Shown here piece by piece: positions 24,881-33,846 of a stretch of DNA of 64,000 nt; the stretch's first letter is position 1, and each line of letters starts with the position of its first letter. The notes below the pieces were generated by a model that was not told the origin of the DNA, did no database searches, and worked only from the letters and a program-made list of their open reading frames with translations. The translations under genes were made by a program, and so were the position numbers. Source of the DNA: Ravibacter sp964562455 (lineage in GTDB: Bacteria; Bacteroidota; Bacteroidia; Cytophagales; Spirosomataceae); contig CAZLTN010000010.1 of the NCBI GenBank assembly GCA_964562455.1, positions 32,166 to 96,165 on the forward strand, read 5' to 3'.

Positions 24881-24934
24881 AGCCCCGCAGGGGCGACACC
24901 ATATCCCGGGTAAGCGCAGCGCAGCCCGGAGATC
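24881..24934. repeat. REP-like hairpin element, copy B
   Basis: GCCCCGCAGGGGC forms a hairpin, and CCCGGG with the CCCGG of the following block forms a second. The last 25 bases match the copy at 8471-8495 exactly. It ends 14 bases before the SDR start. Confidence 0.85.
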
Positions 24935-24948
24935 TAACCCTGACAACC

Positions 24949-25722
24949 ATGAGTAATCTCCCATTCAGCGGCCGTACGGCCATCATCAGCGGCGGCCTGG
25001 GCGACATCGGCCGGAGCATCGCTACGGCACTTGCCCGGGAGGGTGCGAACGTGGCGCTCGGCGACCTGCAGCCGGCGGAACGTGCCGCAGCTTTCCTTAA
25101 CGAACTCCAAAGCCTCGGAATAAAGGTCCTTTATACGGAACTGGACGTGTCCGACGCCGCCCGGGTAAAAAACTGGGTCGAAGAATGTGAAAAGGAACTG
25201 GGGGTTCCGGACGTCATCATTGCCAATGCCGCTACCGTCACGCTGGCGACCATCCATGAAATAACGCCGGAGCAATGGGATCGCGAGCTGCAGATCAACC
25301 TTTACGGCCCGTTTTTCCTCGCTAAATATGCCAGTGAGAAATTGGTTGCGGCCCAGGTCCCGGGGCATATCATGCTGATCGGCAGCTGGGCCGCTCACGT
25401 CGTACATGCGCATATACCGGCCTACAGTGTTTCAAAAGCGGGACTGCGGATGCTCGGAAAATGCCTTGCGCTGGAGCTTGCTCCTCATGGTATCCTGGTA
25501 AATGAAATCGCGCCGGGCTACGTAGAGGCCGGCCTTACTGCACAGATCTGGAAAACAAATCCTTCGCTCAAGCAGCAATCGGAAGGCAAAGTACCCTTAA
25601 AAAGGCTGATAGGCGCCGACGAAGTAGCAGCTCAGGTGCTCCATGCGTGCAGCAATTCCAACCGGCATATGACAGGCAGCACGCTGCTGATGGACGGCGG
25701 GTTGTCGCTTTTGTCAGTGTGA
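24949..25722 (+). CDS. Short-chain dehydrogenase/reductase (SDR)
   Basis: This 257-residue classical SDR shows a dinucleotide site SGGLGDIGRSIA (variant of TGxxxGIG), an aspartate at the end of strand 2 (LGDL, favouring NAD), NAAT (in place of NAG), and the catalytic Ser146, Tyr159 and Lys163 (YSVSK). The tail VNEIAPGYVEAGL is typical. SDRs in such clusters reduce or oxidise sugar lactones, keto-deoxy acids or polyols. It comes after two repeat elements but stays collinear with the dehydratase, and likely acts in the same cytosolic pathway. Confidence 0.92.
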   Translation: MSNLPFSGRTAIISGGLGDIGRSIATALAREGANVALGDLQPAERAAAFLNELQSLGIKVLYTELDVSDAARVKNWVEECEKELGVPDVIIANAATVTLATIHEITPEQWDRELQINLYGPFFLAKYASEKLVAAQVPGHIMLIGSWAAHVVHAHIPAYSVSKAGLRMLGKCLALELAPHGILVNEIAPGYVEAGLTAQIWKTNPSLKQQSEGKVPLKRLIGADEVAAQVLHACSNSNRHMTGSTLLMDGGLSLLSV

Positions 25723-25787
25723 TTTGATGCGGAGCTTTTTAGCGACCAAACCAGTAGCAAAAAAACATCTTTAACCTGAAAAATAAT

Positions 25788-27176
25788 TTGACAAATATTC
25801 TCCGGGCAGCCCCGCCTGCTCCCGAATTCCAGGGGTACATCGGGGTAAGCCAAAAAGACATTACACCGCCTGTCGGAATCTATGCCCGCAACTGGGGAGC
25901 TGCGACCCACGACGTCGCTGAAGGCATTCATCGTCCTATGACCCTGACGTGCCTCACTTTCCGGCAGGAACGGGACACTGCACCTCTCGTATTGATCGGC
26001 GCCGATCTCGGTTGGTGGAAAAACGCCGCCCATGAGCGCATGTTACGCGAATCGATACTGGAATCCCTTTCATTGCCCGTATCCGATCTCATGTTTTGCC
26101 TTGCTCATACACACGCCGGGCCGGGTATCTGCCTGGACGACGAGCACAAACCGGGCGGACACCTGATCAGACCCTATTTTGAGCACCTGATCAAAACTTC
26201 GGCAGAGGCCATCCGGGAAGCATCCGGTAACTGTCAGCCGTCTATCCTTACCTGGAAATACGGAGAATGCAGTCTTGCTGTCAACAGGGATTTTCCGGAT
26301 CCCGACGGCGAAAGGATACTTACCGGTTACAATCCCGGCGGGCCTGCGGACAACACCCTCCTGGTCGGGCGGATAACCGATGCGGACGGCAGAATAACAG
26401 GCACGCTGGTCAATTATGCCTGTCATCCTACCACGCTGGCCTGGCAGAATAAGCTCATTTCGCCTGACTATATCGGGGCTATGAGAGCCCTTACCGAAGA
26501 AAGTACTGAAGCTCCCTGCCTCTTTCTGCAGGGAGCTTCAGGGGAGGTTTCCCCACCTCAGCAGTTTACCGGCGATACCGCGCTTGCCGATCGTTACGGC
26601 CGCCAGCTCGGGTATTCGGTACTATCAACTCTTGAATCGATGGAAGCTCCTGCCACAAGGCTGGTTTACAAAGGTGTAGTCGAATCGGGCGCCTCTCTTG
26701 CCATGTGGGAACCCGAACCTGCCGGTACTTCGGGGGCGCTGAAAGCCGTAGTGGCGACGGTAGAGTATCCGCTCAAAGATTTTCCGTCTCTCACAGAACT
26801 GGAAACGGAATGGTCCGCTTGCGCGGATCACGTGCTCAGGGAGCGCCTCTGGAGAAAAATATGCATCCGCAAAGCTATCGGCGATGGTGAGACGGCCCAA
26901 ATCCCGTTATGGGTCTGGAAGCTCGGCCGGTCCATACTCATCGGGCAGCCAAACGAAGCCTATACTGAATTCCAGATCGGGTTGCGGGAGCAGTATCCCG
27001 ACCATGCAATAGCAGTTATGAACCTTACCAACGGCTCGGTAGGTTACCTGCCGCCGCGCCCCCTTTATGAGTCCAACGCCTACGCGGTCTGGCAAACACC
27101 TTTCGCTGCCGGATCATTCGAATTGTTAAAGCAAACCACTACCGACCTCGTCGGAAACCTTATTTCCCCGCCCTGA
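25788..27176 (+). CDS. Neutral/alkaline ceramidase-like hydrolase (PF04734-type), cytosolic
   Basis: This 462-residue protein matches the N-terminal part of neutral ceramidases: YIGVSQKDITPPVGIYARNWG, VLIGADLGWW, the zinc-motif region FCLAHTHAGPG, VNYACHPTTL and FLQGASGEVSPP. Only a TTG (25788) or CTG start fits, because no ATG lies upstream of the conserved start of the domain. There is no signal peptide, unlike secreted ceramidases. In Bacteroidota sugar clusters, related proteins occur without any lipid link, so a ceramide substrate should not be assumed; an amide or N-acyl sugar hydrolase is possible. Its stop overlaps the start of the symporter gene. Confidence 0.85.
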   Translation: MTNILRAAPPAPEFQGYIGVSQKDITPPVGIYARNWGAATHDVAEGIHRPMTLTCLTFRQERDTAPLVLIGADLGWWKNAAHERMLRESILESLSLPVSDLMFCLAHTHAGPGICLDDEHKPGGHLIRPYFEHLIKTSAEAIREASGNCQPSILTWKYGECSLAVNRDFPDPDGERILTGYNPGGPADNTLLVGRITDADGRITGTLVNYACHPTTLAWQNKLISPDYIGAMRALTEESTEAPCLFLQGASGEVSPPQQFTGDTALADRYGRQLGYSVLSTLESMEAPATRLVYKGVVESGASLAMWEPEPAGTSGALKAVVATVEYPLKDFPSLTELETEWSACADHVLRERLWRKICIRKAIGDGETAQIPLWVWKLGRSILIGQPNEAYTEFQIGLREQYPDHAIAVMNLTNGSVGYLPPRPLYESNAYAVWQTPFAAGSFELLKQTTTDLVGNLISPP

Positions 27177-28747
27177 TGGATATAAATCTTTCTCCCCTAG
27201 ACCTCTCTATCTTCGGCATCTACATCCTGGGAGTCCTGCTCCTGGGATTGTATGCATCGCGGAAAGGGAAACAGACCAAGCGCGATTATTTCCTGGCGGG
27301 CGACAAGCTGCCCTGGTGGATGATCGGGGGCAGTATTATTGCCGCCAATATCAGCAGCCATCACCTTGTGGGCGCTATGGGGGCGGCATACGACCGCGGG
27401 TTTGTAGTCATCGCCATGGAATGGGGCGCTATCCTGGTAGGTTTCAATGCCCTGCTGTGGATTTTCCTGCCTTTCTATATACGCAACGGGTTTTATACCG
27501 TACCTGAATTCCTCCAACGCCGTTTCGGCGCTGCAGCGAGGTCTGTCTATGCATTCCTCATCCTGCTTACTTACGTTTTTGTTGAAATCAGCGCTGTGCT
27601 CTACCTCGGCGCGCTCGCCCTCCATGCTTTGCTCGATATCCCGGTTTTCACAAGCGTGCTCGTCCTGGCTGTCCTGACCGGGATCTACACCATACTGGGA
27701 GGATTACGGGCCGTTATCTGGACTGAAATGATGCAGCTAGTCATCCTCGTCATCGGTGGCGCCATCCTGACCGTCGCTACTATGAATGCCGCAGGCGGAA
27801 TCGATACGCTTCTGGCTACCACCAGGGACTGGCACCTTTTCCTTCCTGCCGACGACCCGGATTTCCCCTGGACGATGTACCTTGGCGGAGTTCTGTGCAT
27901 CAGCACTTTCTATTGCGCTACCAACCAGTTTATAGTACAGCGGGTATTGGCTGCCAAAAACGAATGGCATGCACGGATGGGCGTTATATTCGGCGACTAC
28001 CTCAAATTCCTGGTACCGCTTATCATAACACTTCCCGCATTGGTAGCTTATAAGATTGTCCCCGATCTCGAAAAGCCGGACCTGCTGTTTCCTACCCTGG
28101 TAAAAATGCTTCTTCCATCGGGACTTGTGGGCCTGGTAATGGCGGGGCTGATTGCTGCAGTTATGTCCCACCTTTCGGGGGCTATCAACTCTTGTACCAC
28201 GATTCTCACGGTGGATGTCTACCTTGCATTTTTCAAAAAAGATGCTTCTGAATCCGAGGCGGTCAGGTTCGGACGGCTGGCCGGTACAATCATTATCGTT
28301 CTGGGTATACTGTGCACCATCCTTCTGATGAGCTATTCCGATAAGCCGATCTTCATTTACCTGATGAATGCCTATGGTCTGTTTACACCCGGGATAGCCA
28401 CTATGTTTTTGCTGGGTATACTGTGGAAGCGGACCACCGAAGCGGGTGCCCTGACAGCCGGGCTGCTTACCATCCCTTTATCCCTGTTGCTGGAATATTC
28501 TTTTCCTTCGATGCCTTTCTTTAACAGGACCGGAATAGTATTCTGGATATGCATGCTGGCCTGCGCGATCGTAAGCCTGGCGACAAAACCGAAAACCGAA
28601 GCCGAGCTCAAAGGTTTGATATGGAGCAGGGAAAGCCTCACCCTCGAGGCTCATGAAAAAGAGATGCAGCGAGGCTGGCGGAATCCTGCCATCTGGTGGG
28701 CGCTTATTACCGCCCTTGTACTGTTCTTCTACATCAGGTTCCCGTAG
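27176..28747 (+). CDS. Sodium:solute symporter (SSS family)
   Basis: This 523-residue inner-membrane protein has about 13-14 hydrophobic helices. It opens with LDLSIFGIYILGVLLLGLYASRKGKQTKRDYFLAGDKLPWWMIGGSIIAANISSHHLVG, the standard SSS signature around helices 1-2 (shown here in pieces: RDYFLAG, WWMIGGS, ANISS). AVMSHLSGAINSCTTILTVDVY follows in the middle. Its start overlaps the preceding stop (TGATG), so the two are translationally coupled. It is the only inner-membrane transporter in the cluster and probably imports the released monomer. Confidence 0.93.
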   Translation: MDINLSPLDLSIFGIYILGVLLLGLYASRKGKQTKRDYFLAGDKLPWWMIGGSIIAANISSHHLVGAMGAAYDRGFVVIAMEWGAILVGFNALLWIFLPFYIRNGFYTVPEFLQRRFGAAARSVYAFLILLTYVFVEISAVLYLGALALHALLDIPVFTSVLVLAVLTGIYTILGGLRAVIWTEMMQLVILVIGGAILTVATMNAAGGIDTLLATTRDWHLFLPADDPDFPWTMYLGGVLCISTFYCATNQFIVQRVLAAKNEWHARMGVIFGDYLKFLVPLIITLPALVAYKIVPDLEKPDLLFPTLVKMLLPSGLVGLVMAGLIAAVMSHLSGAINSCTTILTVDVYLAFFKKDASESEAVRFGRLAGTIIIVLGILCTILLMSYSDKPIFIYLMNAYGLFTPGIATMFLLGILWKRTTEAGALTAGLLTIPLSLLLEYSFPSMPFFNRTGIVFWICMLACAIVSLATKPKTEAELKGLIWSRESLTLEAHEKEMQRGWRNPAIWWALITALVLFFYIRFP

Positions 28748-28802
28748 CGCTGCTGCCTTATATTTAACACTTTTATCTACCTGCCACTAAAACCCGCTTA
28801 TT

Positions 28803-30215
28803 ATGCATCATACCAAACATACTCCGAGAAGAGAATTTATCAGGTCGCTGGGCGCCGCTTCCCTTGCCCTGGGCGCCACATCGGGCCTCAATGCTCAGAG
28901 CGTCGCCGGGAAAAACAAAGAGCGTATTTCCGGGAAACCCGTATTCAACATGAGCGGGTATGCCGCTCCTCCGCTGGAGCATATCCGGGTAGGCATAGTA
29001 GGACTGGGAGGCAGGGGAACGGGCGCTCTTCAACGCCTGCTGAAAATACAAGGGGTGCAAATTGTAGCCATATGCGACCTCCGCGAAAGCCAGATCGCAA
29101 AAGGGATCGGCCTGGCACAAAAAGCCGGTCAGAAACCCGACGGCTACCACACTGATCCTGAAGCCTGGAAAAAACTATGCGAACGGAAAGACATCGACCT
29201 GGTATACATCCTGACGCCCTGGCAGCTGCACACTCCGCAGGCAGTGTTTTCCATGAATCATGGCAAGCATGTATTTGTAGAGGTGCCGGCCGCTACGACG
29301 CTCGAAGAGTGCTGGGAGCTCGTCAATACATCTGAAAAAACAAAAAAACATTGTATCCAGGTGGAAAACTGCTGCTATGATTTCACCGAAATGCTGGTTT
29401 TAAACATGGCCCAGCAGGGATATTTCGGCGAAATCGTACACGGCGAGGGCGCTTATATACACGATCTGGCAGAGCTGATACTCGGAGACCGCTTTTACCA
29501 AAAGTGGGAACTGAAGCAGGCTGTCGGTAAAATGGGTAACCTCTACCCTACCCACGGCCTGGGGCCGATCTGCCAGGTAATGAACATCAATCGCGGCGAT
29601 CAGATGGATTATCTCACTTCCATGTCTACCAGCGACTTTACGATGGCCCGAATGATCCGCGATAAGGTCGGACAAGACAGCAGCCTCCGGGAGTTTGCCG
29701 GGAAACCTGTCAACGGCAACATGAACACCACGACCATCCGGACCGTAAAGGGGAAGACCATCGTCGTACAATATGATGTTTCATCTGTACGCCCTTATTC
29801 GCGCATTCAACTGGTAAGCGGGACAAAGGGAGCGGCGCTCAAGTACCCCCTCCCTGCCAGGATCGCGAATAGTCACGAATGGCTGAGCGAAGACGAATAC
29901 AAAAAGCTGGAGGAAAAGTTTACGCCGCCCCTAATCCGGAAAATCGGGGAAATAGCCCAGAAAGTAGGCGGCCACGGCGGTATGGATTTCCTGATGGACT
30001 GGCGCAATATCGATTGCCTGAGGAACGGACTGGCCATGGACCAGGACGTGTACGATGCCGCATTGTGGAGCTCGGTCACCCCGCTCAGCATCACTTCTGT
30101 CGCCAATCGCTCCAATTCGGTAGATGTCCCCGATTTTACGAGAGGGAACTGGAAAACGAATTCCCCGGTCGATTTGTCATTGAAAACAGGCGGAAATACC
30201 GTTGTTTTGGAATAG
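28803..30215 (+). CDS. GH109 family NAD-dependent glycosidase (alpha-N-acetylgalactosaminidase-like), Tat-exported
   Basis: This 470-residue protein has a Tat signal (PRREFIRSLGAASLALGA, cut near LNAQ), a Rossmann motif VGIVGLGGRGTGA and the GH109 fingerprint: ILTPWQLHTPQA, FVEVPAATTLEECW (EVP instead of EKP), VENCCYDFTEMLVLN, GEIVHGEGAYIHDL, the YPTHGLGPICQV block (Tyr248 to His251, corresponding to proposed catalytic residues of the family) and VGGHGGMDFLMDWR. GH109 enzymes cleave alpha-N-acetylgalactosaminides through a transient 3-keto step without net NAD use. Export via Tat fits the bound cofactor. Specificity in this cluster could differ. Confidence 0.92.
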   Translation: MHHTKHTPRREFIRSLGAASLALGATSGLNAQSVAGKNKERISGKPVFNMSGYAAPPLEHIRVGIVGLGGRGTGALQRLLKIQGVQIVAICDLRESQIAKGIGLAQKAGQKPDGYHTDPEAWKKLCERKDIDLVYILTPWQLHTPQAVFSMNHGKHVFVEVPAATTLEECWELVNTSEKTKKHCIQVENCCYDFTEMLVLNMAQQGYFGEIVHGEGAYIHDLAELILGDRFYQKWELKQAVGKMGNLYPTHGLGPICQVMNINRGDQMDYLTSMSTSDFTMARMIRDKVGQDSSLREFAGKPVNGNMNTTTIRTVKGKTIVVQYDVSSVRPYSRIQLVSGTKGAALKYPLPARIANSHEWLSEDEYKKLEEKFTPPLIRKIGEIAQKVGGHGGMDFLMDWRNIDCLRNGLAMDQDVYDAALWSSVTPLSITSVANRSNSVDVPDFTRGNWKTNSPVDLSLKTGGNTVVLE

Positions 30216-30288
30216 AGCCGGATTCGTTAGTAGTTTTGGCGGCTTTGGCGTATTATATATATAACATCAGACCAATAACCTTAATTTG

Positions 30289-31470
30289 ATGAAAAGAACC
30301 TTTTCCGCCGCGTTGCTTACCGCATTACTGCTCTCTACTCCCACCCTTTTTTCCCAAAGTACGGGCAACTATCCCCCCGGGGTAAAAAAAATAAAGGACA
30401 TAGTCATTTACAACGACTCGACTTACTATTCCGCCTTTCCTTCTGTAGTAAAGAAACAGGACGGTGAATTCCTGCTTGCCTTTCGCCGTGCCCCTAACAG
30501 GATTATTTTCGGAGAAAAGGGTTCCAACCATGTGGATCCGAACAGCTACCTGGTTGGGATGACCTCTAAAGACGGGGAAACCTGGACACCTGAGCCCAGG
30601 TTGATATACGCCCACGCTTTCGGCGGCTCGCAGGATCCCTGCCTGCTACGTTTAAAAGACGGCACGCTGTTATGCGCCAGCTACGGCTGGGCATTCCTCA
30701 GGCCGGAAGCAAAATCGTCGGAAAAGGTATTTACCCATGGCGGCAACGTGGCATTCCTCGGCGGTTATCTCGTACGCTCGACCGACAATGGAAAAACATG
30801 GCAAGGCCCTCTTTATCCGCCGCATGTTGAAGGTGATGAAAGGGAAACCCCTATGGGAAAACCATTGCCTGCTTATAACCGCGGTGCGTTGTATGAAGGT
30901 AAAAACGGGCATATTTACTGGTCAGTAGCCGTTTCCATACCCAATTCTGAAGGGAAAAGCAAGATCGGCAACCACCTTCTCATTTCAAAGGACAAAGGCC
31001 TGACGTGGGAATATTCCACTCCTGTAGCCGTCGACGATAAAGTAGTTTTCAACGAGGCTTCGGTTTATGAAACCCCGAAAGGCGATATCATTTCTTTTCT
31101 CAGGACCGCCGATTTCGAAGATTTCGCCTGTATCGCGCGTTCTACCGATGGCGGGAAGACATTTTCGAAATGGCAATCAATGGGCTTCAAAGGCCATCCT
31201 TTACAGGCATTACGCCTTCCTGACAACCGCGTCCTGCTTGTGTACGGCTATCGCCATAAACCTTTCGGGATCCGCGCCCGCATCCTGAATGCGGAATGTA
31301 CCGATTTTGAAACCGCTCAGGAAATTGTCCTGAGAGAAGACGGTGGCAGCGGCGACCTGGGGTATCCCTGGGCTGTTCAACTTAACAAAAACCGTGTGCT
31401 GGTAACATATTATTACAATATCAACCAGGGAACCAGGCACATCGCCGGAACCATATTGCAGATCGATTGA
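30289..31470 (+). CDS. Secreted sialidase-like BNR/Asp-box propeller protein
   Basis: From the ATG at 30289 this is 393 residues with a signal peptide ending near PTLFSQ. Asp-box repeats are visible: SKDGETW, STDNGKTW, SKDKGLTW and STDGGKTF, marking a six-bladed sialidase fold. PSVVKKQDGEFLLAFRRAPN provides an early arginine pair of the kind used for carboxylate binding. The family includes sialidases and many related exo-glycosidases, so the substrate is open. A sialate O-acetylesterase-like gene occurs at 47595 in a separate unit. It follows GH109 closely and is followed by a GNAT gene after 3 bases. Confidence 0.85.
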   Translation: MKRTFSAALLTALLLSTPTLFSQSTGNYPPGVKKIKDIVIYNDSTYYSAFPSVVKKQDGEFLLAFRRAPNRIIFGEKGSNHVDPNSYLVGMTSKDGETWTPEPRLIYAHAFGGSQDPCLLRLKDGTLLCASYGWAFLRPEAKSSEKVFTHGGNVAFLGGYLVRSTDNGKTWQGPLYPPHVEGDERETPMGKPLPAYNRGALYEGKNGHIYWSVAVSIPNSEGKSKIGNHLLISKDKGLTWEYSTPVAVDDKVVFNEASVYETPKGDIISFLRTADFEDFACIARSTDGGKTFSKWQSMGFKGHPLQALRLPDNRVLLVYGYRHKPFGIRARILNAECTDFETAQEIVLREDGGSGDLGYPWAVQLNKNRVLVTYYYNINQGTRHIAGTILQID

Positions 31471-31473
31471 TGA

Positions 31474-32142
31474 ATGGACAAATTGGACAACCCGGTCTGG
31501 CATGCGCTCAATGAAGCGCATGCCGCACATTGCATATCGCTCGGGAACTGCAGGTTTTATCAGCCCCAGTATTGTCTTTTCGGAGCTTTTACAGGCTCAA
31601 ACGATATTGCCCCGAGTCTGAAAGAGTATTCGTCTTTGTCCGAAATGTTTTTCATTGTGGGGGAAGAGCCGCAATACGATGATTCTGTCAGGAACGCGGG
31701 GGTGGTAACCTGCGACCAGATGATACTGGAAGAGCCTGTCCGGCCGGCCATAACCAGTGAAATTGTAGCACTCAATCTAACGCATGAGGCACAGCTTCAG
31801 GAACTCGTGAACCTTGTACAACCCGGTTACTTTCGACCTTCTACGCCCGTCCTGGGAAAATACTTCGGTATCTTTAATGACGACAAGCTCGTTGCAGCCG
31901 CAGGTGAGCGTATGAAAATGAACGATATGACGGAAGTAAGCGCGGTTGTAACACGCCCGGGGTATACAGGCAGGGGATTTGCCGGACAATTGGTCGCCTA
32001 TACTACGAATAAAATTTTCGAAGAAGGCAAAATACCGTTCCTCCACGTTGCCGAAACGAATACAGGCGCTATCGGGCTCTATGAAAAGCTCGGGTTCAGG
32101 TACAGAAGAAAAATGATGTTCCGGAAGTTTGCCGCTTGTTAA
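31474..32142 (+). CDS. GNAT family N-acetyltransferase (FR47-like)
   Basis: This 222-residue protein has a C-terminal GNAT domain: GIFNDDKLVAAAGERM, EVSAVVTRPGYTGRGFAGQLVAY (the acetyl-CoA loop RPxYxGRG) and FLHVAETNTGAIGLYEKLGFRYRR. The N-terminal 90 residues look like the extra domain of FR47-type GNAT proteins. It starts 3 bases after the sialidase-like stop, so it is the last gene of the run and may be coupled to it. Acetylation of a sugar amine or an amino acid is possible, but no substrate can be read. Confidence 0.87.
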   Translation: MDKLDNPVWHALNEAHAAHCISLGNCRFYQPQYCLFGAFTGSNDIAPSLKEYSSLSEMFFIVGEEPQYDDSVRNAGVVTCDQMILEEPVRPAITSEIVALNLTHEAQLQELVNLVQPGYFRPSTPVLGKYFGIFNDDKLVAAAGERMKMNDMTEVSAVVTRPGYTGRGFAGQLVAYTTNKIFEEGKIPFLHVAETNTGAIGLYEKLGFRYRRKMMFRKFAAC

Positions 32143-32158
32143 GGAAACCAGTGAATTC

Positions 32159-32770
32159 TCAGTAAAAATTCTGCTTGTAATCCTCTACCGCCGTCCGGAT
32201 CACATCTATCGCCTCGTCTCTCCCGTAAACATTGGTAATCTGGATTTTGGCCTCCTCACCGGGCAGGTTTTTATAAGTGAGGAAATAGTGTTTCAGACGC
32301 TCTATCACATCGCCGGGAACTTCCTCCAGGTCGGTATAAACCCCGAACACGACATCGCCTTTCAATACCGCGATAATCTTGTCATCGGCTTCACCGCCAT
32401 CGATCAGCCTGATGCCGCCGATAGGCCGGGCGTCGCAAAGCAAATCTCCGTGCGGGATAATTTTTTCGCACAGCACAAGTATATCGAGCGGATCCCCATC
32501 CCCGCTTGTAATGTCCCGGCCTGACTTTTCCCTGGCCAGAGCGGCTATTCCCTCTGCACAGTAAGTTTTAGGAATGAAACCGTACAAAGCCGGTACGATA
32601 TTGGAATACTTCTGAGGCCTGTCGATTTTCAGGTACCCTGTATTCTTATCGATCTCGTATTTAACAGTGTCGGTGGGAACAATTTCAATAAATGCCGTTA
32701 CGATGTTTGGAGCCTGTTCTCCGATGGGGACTCCATGCCAGGGATGAGCCTTATGCACGTTTGCGTTCAT
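32159..32770 (-). CDS. ppa: Inorganic pyrophosphatase
   Basis: This 203-residue cytosolic enzyme hydrolyses pyrophosphate released by biosynthesis. It shows the family I signature DGDPLDILVL with the metal-binding aspartates, preceded by YEIDKNTGYLKIDR and YGFIPKTYC, and followed by GGIRLIDGGEADDKIIAV and RLKHYFLTYK. It converges with the GNAT gene, with 16 bases between their stops, and marks the end of the catabolic region. It is slightly longer than the E. coli enzyme, as is usual for Bacteroidota. Confidence 0.96.
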   Translation of the reverse strand: MNANVHKAHPWHGVPIGEQAPNIVTAFIEIVPTDTVKYEIDKNTGYLKIDRPQKYSNIVPALYGFIPKTYCAEGIAALAREKSGRDITSGDGDPLDILVLCEKIIPHGDLLCDARPIGGIRLIDGGEADDKIIAVLKGDVVFGVYTDLEEVPGDVIERLKHYFLTYKNLPGEEAKIQITNVYGRDEAIDVIRTAVEDYKQNFY

Positions 32771-32829
32771 GTAATATCTTTAAAAATTAAATAACTCACT
32801 ATCTTTTACCGGGAGCCTGCCCGGTCGGG

Positions 32830-33802
32830 TCATTCTCCCGTTTTTTCAGCAATACTGTATTCACTGGTTTTGGACACCGATTGTTTTACGAACAATTCTC
32901 CCAGGAAACCCGCCAGGAACAATTGCGATCCTACTACGATAGCCAGTAATGCAAGGAAAAATAAGGGATTGTCGGTCGCGTTCCGGAATTTCAATCCTGA
33001 ATAGATGTTATACAGCTTCTCTCCTATTACCCAAGCTGTCAGCAAGCTACCCAGCAGAAACATCAGCATACCCACCCCTCCGAAAAAATGCATGGGACGG
33101 CGGCCGAATTTGTTCACAAACGCAATGGAAAGCAGGTCAAGGAAGCCGAAAAGAAACCGTTCGATACCAAACTTTGTACGCCCGTATTTGCGCGGCCTGT
33201 GCTCCACTACCTTCTCTCCTATCCTGCCGTAACCGTTCCATTTGGCTATCACCGGGATATAGCGGTGCATCTCGCCGTAAATTGTAATATTCTTAACCAC
33301 TCGCTGCCGGTAGGCTTTCAGACCGCAGTTAAAATCGTGCAGTTTTATACCGGAAATAGCACGGGTGACGCCGTTGTACAGCTTTGTCGGGATCGTCTTC
33401 GACAAAGGATCGTACCTCTTTTTTTTCCAGCCCGAAACAAGATCATACCCCCCCCGAGCTGATCATCTCATACAACGCGGGGATTTCATCCGGGCTATCC
33501 TGGAGATCGGCGTCCATCGTTATAACGACCTCACCTCTGCACGCCTCGAAACCGGTCTGTAGCGCGGCAGTTTTTCCGTAGTTACGAACAAACCTGATCC
33601 CTTTTACATGCGGATCCGCCGACGAAAGCGACTCTATTACCTGCCATGAATTGTCCGTACTGCCGTCGTCGACAAACAGCAGCTCATAGCTGTAGCCGTT
33701 TGCTTTCATCACTCTTGCGATCCAGTCATGAAGCTCCTCCAGCGATTCATCTTCATTGAATAGCGGTACGATGACTGATATCTGGATTTTAGGCTCGGCC
33801 AT
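32830..33802 (-). pseudogene. Polyprenyl-phosphate glycosyltransferase (GT2, GtrB/DPM-like), frameshifted at a G8 tract
   Basis: Two frames make one protein. The first (33443-33802) is the GT2 catalytic core: ISVIPLFNEDESLEEL-type start, ELLFVDDGSTDNSW and ITMDADLQDSPDEIP, ending at a stop right after an 8-G tract on the coding strand (C8 at 33448-33455). The second continues with KTIPTKLYN, FNCGLKAYRQRV, RPRKYGRTKFGIERF and two membrane helices. With seven Gs the junction would read S-G-G-Y-D-L-V-S-G-W-K-K-K, the family consensus, giving about 323 residues. An A8 tract lies just downstream. It may be a pseudogene, a phase-variable gene or a homopolymer sequencing error. The enzyme would move a sugar onto undecaprenyl phosphate. 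Confidence 0.85.
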
Positions 33803-33846
33803 AGGGCTGGTTTCAATTTCGGGGACAAATGTCGCAATTTAAACCT

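Noticed and set aside
24666..24948. A small RNA gene in the gap before the SDR
   Set aside because: The palindromes are better explained by the MITE-like and REP-like repeats; no promoter-terminator pair fits an RNA gene.
25788..27176. Calling this a true ceramidase
   Set aside because: There is no signal peptide and no lipid genes around it. Only the fold-level motifs match.
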